Positions 9,080 to 22,203 of a stretch of 64,000 bases of DNA are shown piece by piece (the stretch's first letter is position 1; the number at the start of each line of letters is the position of its first letter). The stretch comes from Hermatobates lingyangjiaoensis. Lineage: Eukaryota; Arthropoda; Insecta; Hemiptera; Hermatobatidae. The DNA is taken from contig JAPFBL010000068.1 of NCBI GenBank assembly GCA_026182355.1, forward strand, positions 1,939,001 to 2,003,000. The letters are read 5' to 3'. Below the pieces are notes generated by a model. That model saw nothing but the letters and a program-made list of their open reading frames with translations. It was not told the DNA's origin and did no database searches. The position numbers and the translations under genes were made by a program.

Positions 9080-12000
9080 CTACCGATTAGTGCCTTAATA
9101 TTAATTGCTTTGGAATATGTTTTAGTTAATATGTCATTAAATATATGCATGTATACTAAATTAACTTTCTAATGATCATATTGTTAATTTAAATAAACTT
9201 CACCTGAAAACGCTTATTGTATTACTGGAAACTCGTATGACTTCAAAAATCCCCTTTTTATCTTCCTGACTCTCTCCGTATGTTTCGTTCTCCCAATTAT
9301 ATTTCGCTCTCACCTGTTTGGTATCCGATACAGAATCTTTAGCAAAATTGACTTAAATCCATTCATTTAAAATTCTTTAAAAATGTCTCCTATAAGTCGA
9401 TATCATGAGTTATGATGTAGATTCAGCTAATTATCCTCGTCTTTGTGCTAAATTTAACATTCCTGATCTGCTTTCCCTGTTAATTTTAAATTACTAAATA
9501 ACCTAACCTATTTTCCTTATCTCATTTATTGCAATTGCAACTGAAAAGAACGAACTGATATTTATTCCACACCAAAAAATCAGGAATAGTGTACACATAG
9601 ATTTACTGTAAGCTAAAACTAATTATCGAGCTTATCAACAGTCGATGTAATATCTTATTCAATATAATGTGGTAGTCTCATTTTATCAACCATAACGAAA
9701 ACATTTTTCTGGTACAGTCTGACAAATGACTAAAGGCAGTCCTTTTTAATGTCATATTCCTCTTCGAATGTTGTAAATTTATGAAATTTTTACCAAGCAA
9801 TATTTCTTTGAGGGTAATACTTAATATGATACTTTAAATATCTAGGCGACTAGCAACTGAGTAGGTTTTGACAAAAGGTAAGACAATGTACCTTTGTCCA
9901 GTACCTTTTTCCCACACTGTATGACTGTCAAATGTCATTACTTGTTTAAAATGTTTTCAATGACCACATGCACTTCATAGTAAATGTACTCAAGACCACA
10001 AAACCTGTGTGTTTATCAAAATATAATTTTTTCCATAATACAATAATTTATAGTAACCCACTAAACAATTTTAGTGTTATATCTTCAACTTTACTATAAA
10101 TAAATGTATTATCAAACTCATTTATAAATAAATTACTACATTGTAGTAACTACATGGCTACGTAATGGCTTAGTAATTACTACATCTTTTATTTTAGTCT
10201 GGCTATCTTAATCCTATTATTACGAAAATGTTAACATTGTTATTTCACAATTACGCAACTAGCTTCTGGTAGAACTTAATAGTCATCCTTCTCTGCGTTA
10301 ATATTTCCTCATCCAATATTTAAAATTTCTGAAATTTTTCTTATTTCAGTAGACTTCATATTAAACTTCTTTCATATTAATCAATATGAACATTAAAGTA
10401 CTTAAATCACCAAAAAGGTGGTGTGAGTTTCCTAACTATTCACTCTTTTCAATAATGATTATTATTCATTAAACGGTATAACCTATAGTAATCTGTTCAC
10501 AAACTTTTGCATAACCCACCCACCCACCATAATATACAGGGATTATCAAAAAAAAGTAAATAAAATAAAATGTAATCAGGAGGTCTGAAAACGTGTAAAT
10601 CCGTCGAAGTCTCAAATTTAATTTTTCTTTATTTATGGAGCAGTAAAAAAATCTGGAGTAGGGGCTACACTCACCTTTACTATGAGTAGAAACGTTAACA
10701 AACTTGTTACCTTTTTTTTTTTAAATTCACAAAAGGGTCTACGATGCACTTTTCCTTCTCACGATTTTGCCAAAGAGGTATACAGTTTATACCCTTGTAA
10801 GGGCTTATTTTGTGTTGAATGATATTCCTGATTCAACTTCTCTTTTACAGTTAGAAGTTTACGTTTTTATTCAAAACCAACTTCCCCTGTTATCGAAAAT
10901 TGATAACTTTTTTTTAGTTAATCCTACTATTATTTCTATACTATTTACACAAGTTCAACCATCTGGAGTTAGAAGTTCAAGGAAAAAGACATAATGTTTG
11001 TATTCACTTATTGAGCAATAAGGTGACTTTCCCACGAGGCGATATTGCCCAAAATCTATGCATATAATCTGTACCATAAGGGCTTTTTTTGAGTATAATA
11101 TCAATTAGATCCACTTTTGTTAGCACACTCACTCACATTGCACACACGTACACACACACAAACAGGGCAAAACTACACGATGAACAAAAAATAAAATTAA
11201 AATTTAGACTCAGGGAATGTCAAAACGTGTTACTTTTTTAAAATTTTGAAATTTATTTTTTCATTATTGCTATACTGTTCTTATATTATTAAGTAGCAAG
11301 TACACAAACATTATTATTTGAAGTAGAAATACCTTTATTTGAATATATTCAAATAAAGAAAAAGGTGTCCTTATAAATCCAAGTTATATGATACAGCTTA
11401 CTAATCCTGTATTACTTAATAGAGTCACTGCCAAATCTTGATGGCTACTATAGAGTAGAGTTGGTAGAGGCCGTGTTCATAGAGCGCCACTCCTTGCTAT
11501 CAAAGCAACTCTGGAGGTGGTAACTACTTTTACGTAGGGACAGGAGAATCCCTAACTTGAGGGTAGACCCAAAAGTGTAACCATCCTTCGGTTTAGAACA
11601 GCTGCCACCGCGAAGCAAACACCACAAGACAGGTTCAAGCTCTAAAGTTACTGGGCCATTCCCGAACCCACGGTACCTGAGAGTATTTAGTGTACATTCA
11701 TGTAAACCAATGGCTCTATTCCACCTAAATGGGCACCTTGAATGCTTGGTCGCCAATATATGTAGACCATTTTTTAGTTTTTTTGTGAGTTTCATTAGAA
11801 ATATAGATTTTATGTATTATAATATAGTTGGCGAGCTAAACAGTCCCGCTATCCAGTTGACACCCTTACCAGCTAAAGTCTTGATTGAACTAGAGTCAGA
11901 TCGGACTTATGCCGAATTACAGTCGACAAACCCATCAAAACAGAGTGAATATTGTTTAAGAACTTTAAGGTAGGCACTTGGGAATCAGGGATCCATTTTT

Positions 12001-12938
12001 CCCTGAAACCCATGACAACTCCGCCTCTAATGTGTCCGATACCCTTCTACTGTGTCTTTAAACAACTGTTGAAATAATTATCGCTGCCTGCAGTTGCTCA
12101 TTTTACTATTTTTTTAAATAACTTTCTATTCGAATCTCTTTTAAAATACTTTTCATTAGTGGTTCAGTTTTTTTAATATTTTGGATTTTTAGAATTGGAA
12201 TAGGCTGGTCTTAAGGTTTTTTTTCATTTCTAATAACTGACGTCATTTATTTTTCTCTTTAATGATTCTGTTAAAGAACTGTAGATTTAAGTAATATTTT
12301 CTTTTTCAGTTTGATTAAATGTAATAAGATGTTTCTGAAACCATTTTTTTGAAGTATGTTGATAATTTCATTTGCTATACGTTTCCATTGTTTTTGATGC
12401 ACTCAACACTTGAGTTCCTAAAAGTTATATTGAGTTCCAGTATATTGGAACACTAGATCATGGTAAGTTACTAGTTTCTAGTTTTCCATGATCTAGTATT
12501 TTCTATGACAATCTAAGGAAAGATTCTAGTTTTCTAAGAGGATACTGTAAGTGAGAGCTGACCTTGCCTGGTTATTGACCTGAATATTACCCATCGTGCA
12601 CCAGCAACCACCTGCGCCTGCCTTCCTTCCCATGGGTTTACCAAACCTTGCTCAAAAACCTTGTACTATTCTTTATATATGCAGTACTACCGCTCTTTAT
12701 GTCCTTTCGCTCTTCTTCAGTTACCTTTCAACTGTCAAATTCAATTCACTAAACAACAAAAACACCTAATTTACGTTACTCAAGATCAACATGTTCTTTT
12801 CTGCTTTAAGTTTCCTTTCATTGTTGTAAATAAAATAGTCGCATTATTTAACCAGAAGAACTCTGCATTCAAGAATTATACAAATACAGTTCTTGCCATA
12901 ATAAAAATCAAATAGACTTTTCTTTTGACTAGGATCTT
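9080..12938. other. no gene seen, AT-rich, a few weak signals
   Basis: Mostly AT-rich unique DNA. At 10537-10560 ATACAGGGATTATCAAAAAA resembles a Tc1/mariner-type tip but no partner end was found. The stretch 11440-11700 is clearly more GC-rich and carries overlapping frames on both strands (11448-11795 minus, 11710-11973 plus); neither shows a domain. A short palindrome around 12455-12498 pairs CTAGATCATGG with CCATGATCTAG. Confidence 0.55.
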
Positions 12939-12992
12939 ATGGTGGTTTGATCATTGATTGTTATTTCATGCGTTTATTGTGAAATCTTGTCC
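12939..12992 (+). repeat. foldback family F1, terminal fragment
   Basis: Contains GGTTTGATCATTGATTGTTA, then a CGTTTATTGTGAAA tip, followed by a TA array. Only the outer part of one arm remains, without the core motif. Confidence 0.85.
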
Positions 12993-15872
12993 TATATATA
13001 CGTATATATATATATATAGACTAAATATATTTGTCATCTTTAGTCTTAAAATTTGTTCTTTCTTTTGTTAGTTTTCTCCAATCATAAATTAATTATTAAT
13101 AAAAAATGAATCTTTTCCTACTATCAACACAAAGTTTATTTTTGACAAGTTAAAAAGTTTAATTGCTAACTTGTTATTAATTTAAAATTGGACAAAAATG
13201 ATTAGAAAAAAATAAGATAAAAAGAAATTATTCTGAATGTAACTATATGGATAGTTAAAATATATTAGTCATGAATAAGGTATTTCAGGAACTAAAGTAT
13301 TTTTGTTTTATCATTATTCCTAACTGCTATGAATATGTAATTGAAATTTATTTATGTATTAGTTAGTTTGTCATGATTTTTATTTCTCATAATTATAATC
13401 GTAGAGTAATATTAAGTCGATAATATAATCCTGAAGAAGTGTTTACGTATAGTGAAAGGTTACCTTTTAGAAAGTGTTTTTTTGTGTTTGATAGGTATTT
13501 CAGTATCTACGTTCATTATCATCATCTTCGGTTAGTTATGAAAAATTTTGGCTACACGAGCAACCTAGAGTTAAGTGATTAGAACTGACGTTCTGTGGTG
13601 CTGCAAAGGTCTAAGCCACTGATGCAGCTTAGTGCACTGTTTTATCGAGCAGTGTTCATAGTTATCTAAATTTGTATCGATATCTTTTGAGTTCGTGTTG
13701 ACTGTCTTGCTTTCACTCGTATGCAGAATAGACGTGTTGCTATTGCTGTGTTAAGCAGCGAATCAATTTTCTCCTTGATGGATAGCAGCATGAGGGAGCT
13801 AGACCCTTTGCTAACCAGTGGATAACAGCAGCTAGACTTGGCAATGAGTGCTTGCTCTTGAAGTGAGCCCGGGTGCCATGGAAACAGGTCATTTCCCCTT
13901 AAGAGGGGGCAGTCCTTAAGGATACTGTTGTACTCCTAAAACAGAAGGCAGTAATGATACGCCTCTCTCATTTCGCTATAGCTAAATACAGTGATGAACA
14001 CTATCGATTTTCATGTTTCAGTCATCTGAATCCATATGTTATAGTGACAGTAAAAAAATATTTATTTCCTGATTTTAGAGATTTACACATTTTCAAGTCC
14101 CATGAATCTCTGATAGTTTTTATTTTACTATATGTAAAATATAGTAAAGTGGAAAAAACCCTGCTTTGTGATTTTGAGTCATTGAAACATTTGAGGTCTC
14201 CTAATACCATTTTTGAAGTTTTTATATTCAATGGGGTACATTGAAGTATAATTATGATGGAAAGAAAAGTTTTGAATTGCTTACTTATTTACATTTTCGA
14301 TGCCACTGATGCAGTTTTGGGTTGTGGGTATGACCTCCACGTGGTTGGTTGGGTGCGTATCGAAAATGCCTTAATCACTACAATCCCAGCCTTTTGACAA
14401 ATCTGAATGACCTTTAGTCCTTAATCTCCAGGCATATTTGTTTCTAAAGGACTTCATTAAAAGTCTTAAACTTTATTATAAGGTTATTTAGTAAATCACC
14501 TTGTATTTTCGGTAATATTAAAACATGAGAAATATATAATTTTTTTTATGTCAAAGGAGGTATTATTTTCAACACGTATTTCCAGTCATTCAAGGAAGTT
14601 TAAATTGAGTATTCAATGTTATCTTGATATGAACTTTGAATGATAACCATTTCCAGAATTTAGAATTCTTGAAGAGGAAAGCTTACACTTAAAAAGAAAA
14701 CTATTGTATTCAATCTGCAGAAATCCATCAGATTTGCTATAATATAAAAACAAGATGGCGTTTTCATTGTGATTAAAAATAGATACAGTTTATAATTTAA
14801 ACTAAGCAATAGAATGGATTGCATTTGACCGATGATGTTATGTTTACTTATAACTAACTTGAGTGTAGACGCTACAGATTTTTCCAGAAAACTGCAGTCA
14901 CTGTTCATGACAAAAAATTTTTTCAAATTTTGATGGATAATACGTTTTAAGGTCAACTGAATTTAGTTTCGACAATTTTATTCTGTATATAAGTAAGTTT
15001 TTCTGTACAAATTTTTGGAGTTCCCTTTGAACATTTGGAAAGTGTTTTAAAAGGAACCATTTAATGAAATGGAACGCCCTATCCACTCTCTAATGTCTTC
15101 CATTTAATCAATTTATCACTGGGGTTCAGTTCATTGTGAAATAAGAATAAAGAAGTGCGTCTCAGGTTGTACAGATTTCATTTCCTTTCTATCAATGCTT
15201 AGTACTTGTCTCATTATCTCTGTGTATACATAGGTGTGTGAGTGTATTAAAGTAATGCTCACATGTTGCAAGTCCTTTAAAGCATGGGGAAGGTACTTTT
15301 TTCAACATTATGTCAAAAAGGATACTTTTTGGAATATTTACCACTCTTCTGGTCATTCTAGAAAGTTAATTTAATTTTAATATTAATTTAGTATTTTAAA
15401 ATAAATTTGGATTATTTCACGAAGCAGTATAACATTAAAAAACACGACTATGTACGAGTTTCTTTCTATGAGTACGAATTTCTTTTAATTAATCTATACA
15501 TGCCAAAATAAGTAATATGTTAGAAGTATATTTCTTAAGTTTCTTCTATAAATTCACTTATAAAAAAATTCTTGTTTATCTTTTCTTATTGTCCTCATAT
15601 CTTGTTTTGGAGTATTTTGATGATACATCCTCTTTTTAATTAAGGACTATTTGGACTTACCTCTAACCCACCATCGGTAATGACGGGTGCAAAAATATAC
15701 GCTAATAGGGTTTCCTTCAAACCCTGTCTGCATATGTTCTTAAAGATTGATTCTTGTAAGTGTCCTTTATATTAGGTACATTAAATGCTTAGGTAAATGC
15801 AATAATAAGCATGTTCTGGGTGTAAAGTGACATTAAAACTATATTAGTAGATGATACCACTACTTATGAAAT
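12993..15872. other. no gene seen
   Basis: AT-rich. A somewhat GC-richer patch at 13540-13950 has no recognisable frame. The frames at 13954-14244 (plus) and 14022-14231, 14660-14956 and 14898-15086 (minus) lack domains and have the composition of translated AT-rich DNA. Confidence 0.55.
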
Positions 15873-16060
15873 CAAGATTTCCCAAAACACGTGAAAAAAA
15901 AATCAATTCCTAAACCACAGTAAGGAATCTGAAAACACTTACGGAGAAATCTCAGTAGAGATTTGACTCTGAGGAAGACTGCTTGTTTGAAGACGGTTGA
16001 AAGAACTTAGTCTTTTTTTCTGATTTCTTACTGTCGTTTGGACGTTGATACTTATGATAT
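15873..16060. mobile_element. foldback family F1, diverged
   Basis: The left arm has ACACGTGAAA, then AAACCACAGTAAGGAATC. The right arm from about 15958 has GACTCTGAGGAAGACTGCTT, a stem, GGTTGAAAGAACTTAGTC, then TTTCTTACTGTCGTTTGGAC. Many substitutions separate the arms, so this is an older copy. Confidence 0.85.
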
Positions 16061-17530
16061 AGACACCGCTTGCTTTGATATTATGTAAGTATATATGATA
16101 TTATATTAACCCATCACCCAGTGACATTGTGATCAGTTCTGCTTGAAGACGGACAGTATCAGAAACCTGCAGAACAACTCCTAGTCCTGTATGACTGTAT
16201 CATAGTCTCCTAAAGTCACCTCTGTGGAACGAACGATATGAACGTCTAAAATACACCCAAGGCTGCTTGAGAGGTGAAAGGCACCATACCGTCACAGTGC
16301 CATGAGCTTGAAATACTCTACAGTATTGTCGCTAAGGGGTTTAATGACTTGATCAATGGTCCTTAATTGAGGAGAGGCTGCATTTTGAACTGAAAATCCA
16401 TTTTTGAACAACTGGTTTCTATTTGTGGTACTTATGTATAACTAACAACGGCGAAGAATTACGCAGGTTATATATGCTGATCAATGGACATACATTAAAC
16501 TATCTAAACATGATGAAGCACTCTGTAAACTTCATTATCTAAATGAAAGGCTATTCATTTATGGAATGAAATTCATCAGTGCACTCTACTTAATGATTTG
16601 GTTAATAATATATTTCATTGAGTGTTTCAAATCTCTTACTTAGTTACCTTGTCTGATTTTGTTTACCTCTTGAACAACAATTAAATTTTCCTCAGCACTG
16701 AAAAATCATGTATTTACATTAATATTACGATTAATAAATCCCAATGGGTCTGATACTACGTGTTGAGTTATGGTAATGTAGAGTGAAAACCACTGCAGAT
16801 TCTATACACATACATACCACTTAAATGAAACGATTCCACTACTAAATAAACTAGTACTAGTATAGGTACCAGTAAAGCAGTATTCTAGTACCAATATACT
16901 AGAAACATGGTATTTCTACGTATAAAAAGAAGTAGAATAAATCGTTTGTGTTCTCATAGCAATATATTATATTTGACACATTTTTTCCCTTTCACTTTCT
17001 TTATATTACCTGAATATTACGACTATATATTGTAATTACTTTTAAGCTCAAAATTAAAATAGTTATGAAAGAATAAAATTTGTCATAATAATATATACTG
17101 ATGCTACTTGAAAAATCAATATGGATTTTTGTACTATAATTTTTTTTTTAAAAATCATCAAAGAGAAATGAAAATATGGAAGTCAAAGTAAGTAAAATAT
17201 TGTTATTGTAAGAGTGAAGGAAGCAATTTACACTTTTCATTAAATTATGTTATTCTATAATATATTTGGTCCATGTACTAATAACATTGAGAAATGTGGA
17301 TTAACCGTGCTTATTCTAAATTTAACTCGACTATTTTAAATTAAACTTGGATTATTTTAAATTCACCAGAAAAAGTTGTAGAGGTGAACAAAGTAGAGTT
17401 TTATCTTTGCATATGAATAATGAGGATCAAGATATAAATTGGACAGGTGATAAAATAATTATGCATGTCAGATCAGTATCGTTTAAGATTAAATTTAATT
17501 GATTAGATACTACATATATATATATATAAA
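16061..17530. other. no gene seen
   Basis: A moderately GC-rich patch at 16115-16400 has no open frame of note. Around 16853-16911 several short CTAGTA palindromes occur. The rest is AT-rich. Confidence 0.5.
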
Positions 17531-17751
17531 AAGGTTTCACATAAACACGTGAAATAACAATCAATGATCAAACCACAATAAGAAATGGGAAAACAAGACT
17601 AAGATCTTTCAACCGTAACAAGCGGCCTTCGTCAGAGTCAAAAACCCAACTGGAAATCCAGTTGGGTTTTTGACTCTGACGAAGACCGCTTGTTACGGTT
17701 GAAAGATCTTAGTCTTGTTTTCCCATTTCTTATTGTGGTTTGATCATTGAT
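17531..17751. mobile_element. foldback family F1, near-perfect palindrome
   Basis: Arms 17560-17654 and 17657-17751 are 95 bp each, differ at one position (C/T in the core) and are separated by only two bases (AA). An extra outer segment at 17531-17559 (TTTCACATAAACACGTGAAA) lacks a right-hand partner, so the right end is truncated in the TA array. Each arm has the CTGACGA ... GAAAGATC core on opposite strands. Confidence 0.95.
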
Positions 17752-17784
17752 ATATATATGTATATAAATATAGATAGAATAGAA

Positions 17785-17885
17785 ACAAAACTAAAGTTTA
17801 TCGGGACTCGGTCAGTTTTTCAGGTTCAAATTAAACTCTCATTGCCACTTTTCGGTCTTTATTTAAAACCTTTTTCATAGCCCTA
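17785..17885 (+). repeat. single arm of foldback family F6
   Basis: Contains AAAGTTTATCGGGACTCGGT, CAGGTTCAAATTAAACTCTC and TTTTCGGTCTTTATTTAAAA, collinear with the left arm at 21896-22000. Confidence 0.85.
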
Positions 17886-18226
17886 CAAAACAGAGGAAAT
17901 ATAAGAAATAATACAGTCATTCAAAAATCAAACATACATAAAAGTGCAATTAGTTATAATTAAGAAATTACAATAGAAATTTTGACTATAGGTTAGTGAG
18001 AAAACTTACAGAAGTATATACTTTGAAACAGAAAAACTAAGTATCACATTACAAATTATTTTACAAAGAAAAATAGTCTGTGGATTTCAACAACTGTACT
18101 TTGAATGAAAACATGACACTGAACTGAAATAAACAAGCAAGGTAACCAAATTTCACCAGACAACCAAAAAGTTACTACACAAATTTTCTTCTATCAACAA
18201 TGTTTAACTTAACACATCCGAATAAA

Positions 18227-18228
<2 letters not shown>

Positions 18229-18269
<41 letters not shown>
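18229..18269. repeat. (TA)n microsatellite
   Basis: A pure TA run of about 40 bp abutting the tip of the F2 foldback. Confidence 0.98.
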
Positions 18270-18271
<2 letters not shown>

Positions 18272-18446
18272 AGTTCAAAATGAAAGAAGAGTAACACACA
18301 GAGTAAAGAAACACAATTACAAAACTCAAATTTTCGTGCAATCCATTTCCCTTTCTCTTTTCTTCAGAAGACGGATTGCCCGAAAATTTGAGTTTATAAG
18401 TGTGTTTATTTACTCTATGTGTTACTCTTATTCAATTTTGAACTCG
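18270..18446. mobile_element. foldback family F2
   Basis: The left arm (18270-18350) and right arm (18362-18446) share AGTTCAAAAT, AAGAGTAACACACAGAGTAA and ACTCAAATTTTCG in inverted orientation. The right arm carries AGAAGA, CGG-ATTGC-CCG, AAAATTTGAG. Confidence 0.9.
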
Positions 18447-18600
18447 ATTGTCTCCAGTTTGGATCGTCTTTCCGTTTATTAAATATATATATATATATCT
18501 TTCTGTGTGTTTCCTTCGTTTTGAATTTATTTTATTTAAAAACGTCCGCTGTACCGTTTCTTTTAATTGTATATATATATATATATATATTAGTAATGAT
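18447..18600 (+). repeat. chained element tails separated by TA arrays
   Basis: 18447-18482 holds the tail CCAGTTTGGATCGT shared with 31840-31880. After a TA run, 18499-18568 repeats the F3 end seen at 28999-29070 (TTTCTGTGTGTTTCCTTCGT, later ACCGTTTCTTTTAATT), then another TA run. Several frames here are artefacts of these repeats. Confidence 0.85.
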
Positions 18601-19470
18601 TTATTGAAATTAGACTCAGTATTGACGAGGACAATAGCTTTGTCTACAAGGGTCGATAGGTAGCAGATAATTTGTTAATTATTTCTTCCCAAACTCTTTT
18701 GATTATCCTGACTTACCTTCCCAGTCTTTTGATCACTTTCCTGCACTTATAGCCTGGAACCCTCCCTCTAAAGAGAGAAAGAGAGAGAGTGTGAGAAGAG
18801 GGAACAAGCAGACAAACAACACCATTCCAATATATGCTTCAAAATAACGCAACGGTAACAATAAAAGAAAATAACTTCGAACACAAATCATACCAAGTAG
18901 TTTGTTTTACCCTGAATTCTGTGCTCATTATTTTAATTTTATACACATTTTCATAAATATATAAGTTTAGATCTTAAGGTCCAAAAAGCAGGAGTACTCC
19001 TAAAATTCTTGAAATCGAATTTTTCATAATATTATGCTTTTGCTATGATGAAGTATAAATAGTTTATGGCTCTTGTATGTGTTGTTCTATAAAGAAGAGT
19101 ATTAAAATAAGTTGTTCATTTAAGAGCGCAGATGACATAAGGGCGAAGAAGCGCCGTGATCTCCTGGTCGTTGCGAATAGCCATAAATTCCACGCCCCTC
19201 CTGCATTGCGTCACCCCCTCCAGATTCAGACCCTTACCTCAACCATACGCTTCCTTTCCCCTAACAATAATGTCATATCATTTACATTGACTTCCCTTCA
19301 CTTAACAGCAGTTTGATATCAAGGAAGTGACGAAGTGATTTTTTATAGGTATTGTTCAAGGGACTGTAGGAGATCACTTTATGATGAATAGATCAAGGGA
19401 ACACACCACACGTAGCCAGTCACTGTTTTGATTCTCCGACAAGAACCGTTTATTTTACTTTTCTTAAGTT
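18601..19470. other. no gene seen
   Basis: A 79-codon frame at 19077-19316 overlaps a GC-richer patch but shows no domain. A short GA run lies near 18770-18790. Confidence 0.5.
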
Positions 19471-19479
19471 TACTAGAGT

Positions 19480-19660
19480 AAGAGGTCATTAATGAGTGTC
19501 AGATGTATTGCAGGTTTGGGTTGGGTGGCTTTAACATCCACTGAAAGGGACCGACATCACTTTCCATCTCTTCCTAAAGTATTCGTCATTTGTTGGATTC
19601 GAACACCTGACGTTGAGTACTAGCGACAAGCATGCTAACCACTAGACCATACTGAGCTGG
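19480..19660 (-). mobile_element. tRNA-derived SINE, minus strand (family B)
   Basis: Read on the minus strand, TGGTCTAGTGGTTAGCATGC is an excellent box A / D-arm of tRNA-Glu/Asp type. About 30 bases later, GTGTTCGAATCC is a box B. A non-tRNA body follows (GATGTCGGTCCCTTTCAGTG, then AAAGCCACCCAACCC). No target duplication was found. Confidence 0.7.
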
Positions 19661-20039
19661 TTAATCAGCTTTTCACTCACAACAGGCTGATTACTGAGCT
19701 AGTTAATTATGCTACTACGGCCATCGTGCAACGTTGCGCTGCATGTGCACTCTGTGACCAGGCCCCCAACTGCTGAATTATTGTATAAGGAAAGGCGTAA
19801 ATTAATACCAGCATTTTATTTTACAAGCACAGTATGGTTCAGACTAGCCCACAGGGAAGAAAGTATTTTCCCGCTCAGTCATAGTCTCCAAAAACAAAAT
19901 TACCGCTAAGATAATTTCATTTCATTGTATAATTTCGAGTTTGCTCTTTTTAGTACTGTTTACGCTGTCAAAAGTTATTACTACAACATACAGAGCTAAG
20001 AATATAAATTGATAAAAGATGGGAAGGAGTGATAACATT

Positions 20040-20205
20040 GAGGGTGCTAATGTGGAGTGTGTGAAGAGATATAAATTAAATGAAAGGAATAGAGCGTGAT
20101 GAACAGACTGAGAGAGGAGGAGGGGGAAAGTAAGTGAATGTTAAGGAGAGAGAAAGACAGCATGCCATTAAGAGTGATGAACACTCGTAGACTGACAGAG
20201 ATGGA
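20040..20205. repeat. purine-rich low-complexity tract
   Basis: The plus strand is strongly GA-biased for about 160 bp. The minus-strand Ser/Leu/Phe-rich frame over it (20047-20304) is a composition artefact. Confidence 0.8.
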
Positions 20206-20699
20206 AAAGAAAATTAAATTATAAATATATATTTGTACAAGTTGGAAGCAGTTCTTCTTTTCAACATACACTGTTAAATAACGCACCACACTTCCCATTG
20301 ACAATTATAAATTATATGCAAATGTATGCAAAAGTGTGGTACGTTAGATTATAGCATATATATACACTATTTCCTTATCGAGGTTTGGTCCAGCGTCATA
20401 CAATTCTGAAGAAAAAACTCCTTTAAACCAACCTTCGTCTATATTTCTTGACTTCTATTTTTGATCTACTACAGTGTTGCTCTTGACGACATTTTTTCGA
20501 ACATTCTATATCTCATCTAATGTATACATTGGCTTGTGTTTATATATACACTATGGAGCCGTAGAACTGTTTCATATTCGATTAATTTTCATTAGATCTC
20601 TAATGATACATCATGAAACAGGTACTACATTTTTAAATCATGTTGTATTTGTGTAAAGTATACTTCATTTTCTCTATTAATTGTTTGAATTGCCATTAA

Positions 20700-20970
20700 C
20701 TAACTGTACTAAGCGGAATTATTTTCCACGGAATCTAAAAGAGGATGAAAATAGTATTTCTGAAGATGAAGAGTAAAAGGAACTTTCAGTGGTTTTCAAA
20801 GAAAATAAACCAACATCTAAAGGAGAATTATCTATTAGTAAACAAACAATGATATGAAATGAAGCCAAAGACCAGACAAAGTGTCAAGCGTGTGTAGCCC
20901 CGCTGTGGACACCTGCTCGCTGAGCGAGACAGGGACGGGTGTTAACTTCGCAAAAACCGAAAATGCTAAA
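20700..20970 (+). other. weak acidic coding-like stretch, two stops
   Basis: One frame reads RNYFPRNLKEDENSISEDEE, a stop, then KELSVVFKENKPTSKGELSI, and ends in a GC-richer part with KCQACVAPLWT. The acidic Ser-rich run is like the N-terminal region of many transposases and nuclear proteins. No domain is identifiable. Confidence 0.2.
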
Positions 20971-21744
20971 GGGGAAGAGCAATTCCTTATTTTATTAACT
21001 AAACAAAAAACTTATTTTGGAATTTCATGATGTTTTATGAATGAAAACGATATTAGCAATAAATATATCCAGAGGTAAGTTTATTATAAATGTATTCAAC
21101 AACAATTTGCAAAATAAAACAAAACTGATGAATTTTCTTTTTCTAAATATAGTCACTTATTCCCATTAATTACGTGTCAAGTGACGTCATTTAAGAAAGT
21201 TTGTTTCCTTCAACACTAGAATATTCTATTTGTCTGTTTTTCTATTTAATTTATGCTAGTTATTTTACCTATTTTCCTTATATTTTATTTTTTTGAGTTG
21301 TTATCTTTACTCTTTTTTCTTTCTTTTTATTAATTAACTTACCTTTTAGTTTCTGTTTATTATTAGTAATTGTTATTTTAAGGTAATATAATTGATCTTA
21401 CCCTACATGCATTATATTTGTGTAAATGCACTTCACCTTGTCTACTATTAAATTAAACAGATAAATAAATATATTTCCCTTTTAATATTATTTTTTTACT
21501 TCTACTGTTTTCTTATTCTTTATTTTCCTGATTGTTTTCTTTCGTTTTCTTATAACTGAGAATACTAAAGTGAAAAATAAAGTGTCTGCACTATTGGTTT
21601 CCATCCAGTTAGAAACTGTAAGGATATATCTTTCATTGGTTGTTTCTCAAGTTTATCCTGTTTTAGATGGTTTTCCTAACGTTTAACAATATATGTTTGA
21701 ATGAAGAACTGCTACCAACTTTTTACGAGTATATATATATATAC

Positions 21745-21868
21745 ACTAAAATAAACTGTGACCCATAGAAAAAACATAACAAAGACTTACTTTTCAATAT
21801 TTTGACCGTTATAGCGGTCGCCCTCAGGAGAAGAAGTGAATTGACGAAGTGACGACAGTCAACTCTAC
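21745..21868 (-). repeat. single-arm element, family F7, with hammerhead-like core
   Basis: On the minus strand: CTCCTGAGGG, C, GACCG-CTATAA-CGGTC, AAAATATTGAAAAG. The 5-bp stem is perfect. The first block has G in place of A at the last position, and the second reads AAAA rather than GAAA. It is flanked on both sides by TA arrays. Confidence 0.7.
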
Positions 21869-21895
21869 TATATATATATATATATATATATAATA

Positions 21896-22203
21896 CAAAA
21901 AACTAAAGTTTATCGGGCACGGTCAGTTCTTCAGGTTTAAATTAAACTCTCAATGCCAACGTTTCGGTTTTTGTTTAAAACATTTTTCATAGGCAGAAGT
22001 ATAAATTTTGAAACAGAAAAACTAAGTATTAGATTACAAATTTGAAACAGAAAAACTAAGTATGACATTACAAATTAATAAATTAATTAATAAAAATTTA
22101 TACTTCTGCCTATAAAAAAGGTTTAAAAAAAACGAAACGTTGGCATTGTTTAATTTGAACCTGAAGAACTGACCGAGTCCCGATAAACTTTAGTTTTGTT
22201 TCT
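21896..22203. mobile_element. foldback family F6
   Basis: The left arm (from 21903, AAAGTTTATCGGG) and right arm (ending CCCGATAAACTTTAGTTTTG) are inverted. Each contains CAGGTT.AAATTAAA, the GCCAACGTTTCGGTTTTT word or its complement, and CATAGGCAGAAGTATAAATT near the loop. The loop region contains a short internal duplication (TTTGAAACAGAAAAACTAAG twice). Confidence 0.9.

Noticed and set aside
11440..11973. GC-richer patch considered as a mitochondrial rRNA insertion or a gene
   Set aside because: No conserved rRNA helix words could be recognised and neither long frame shows a domain.
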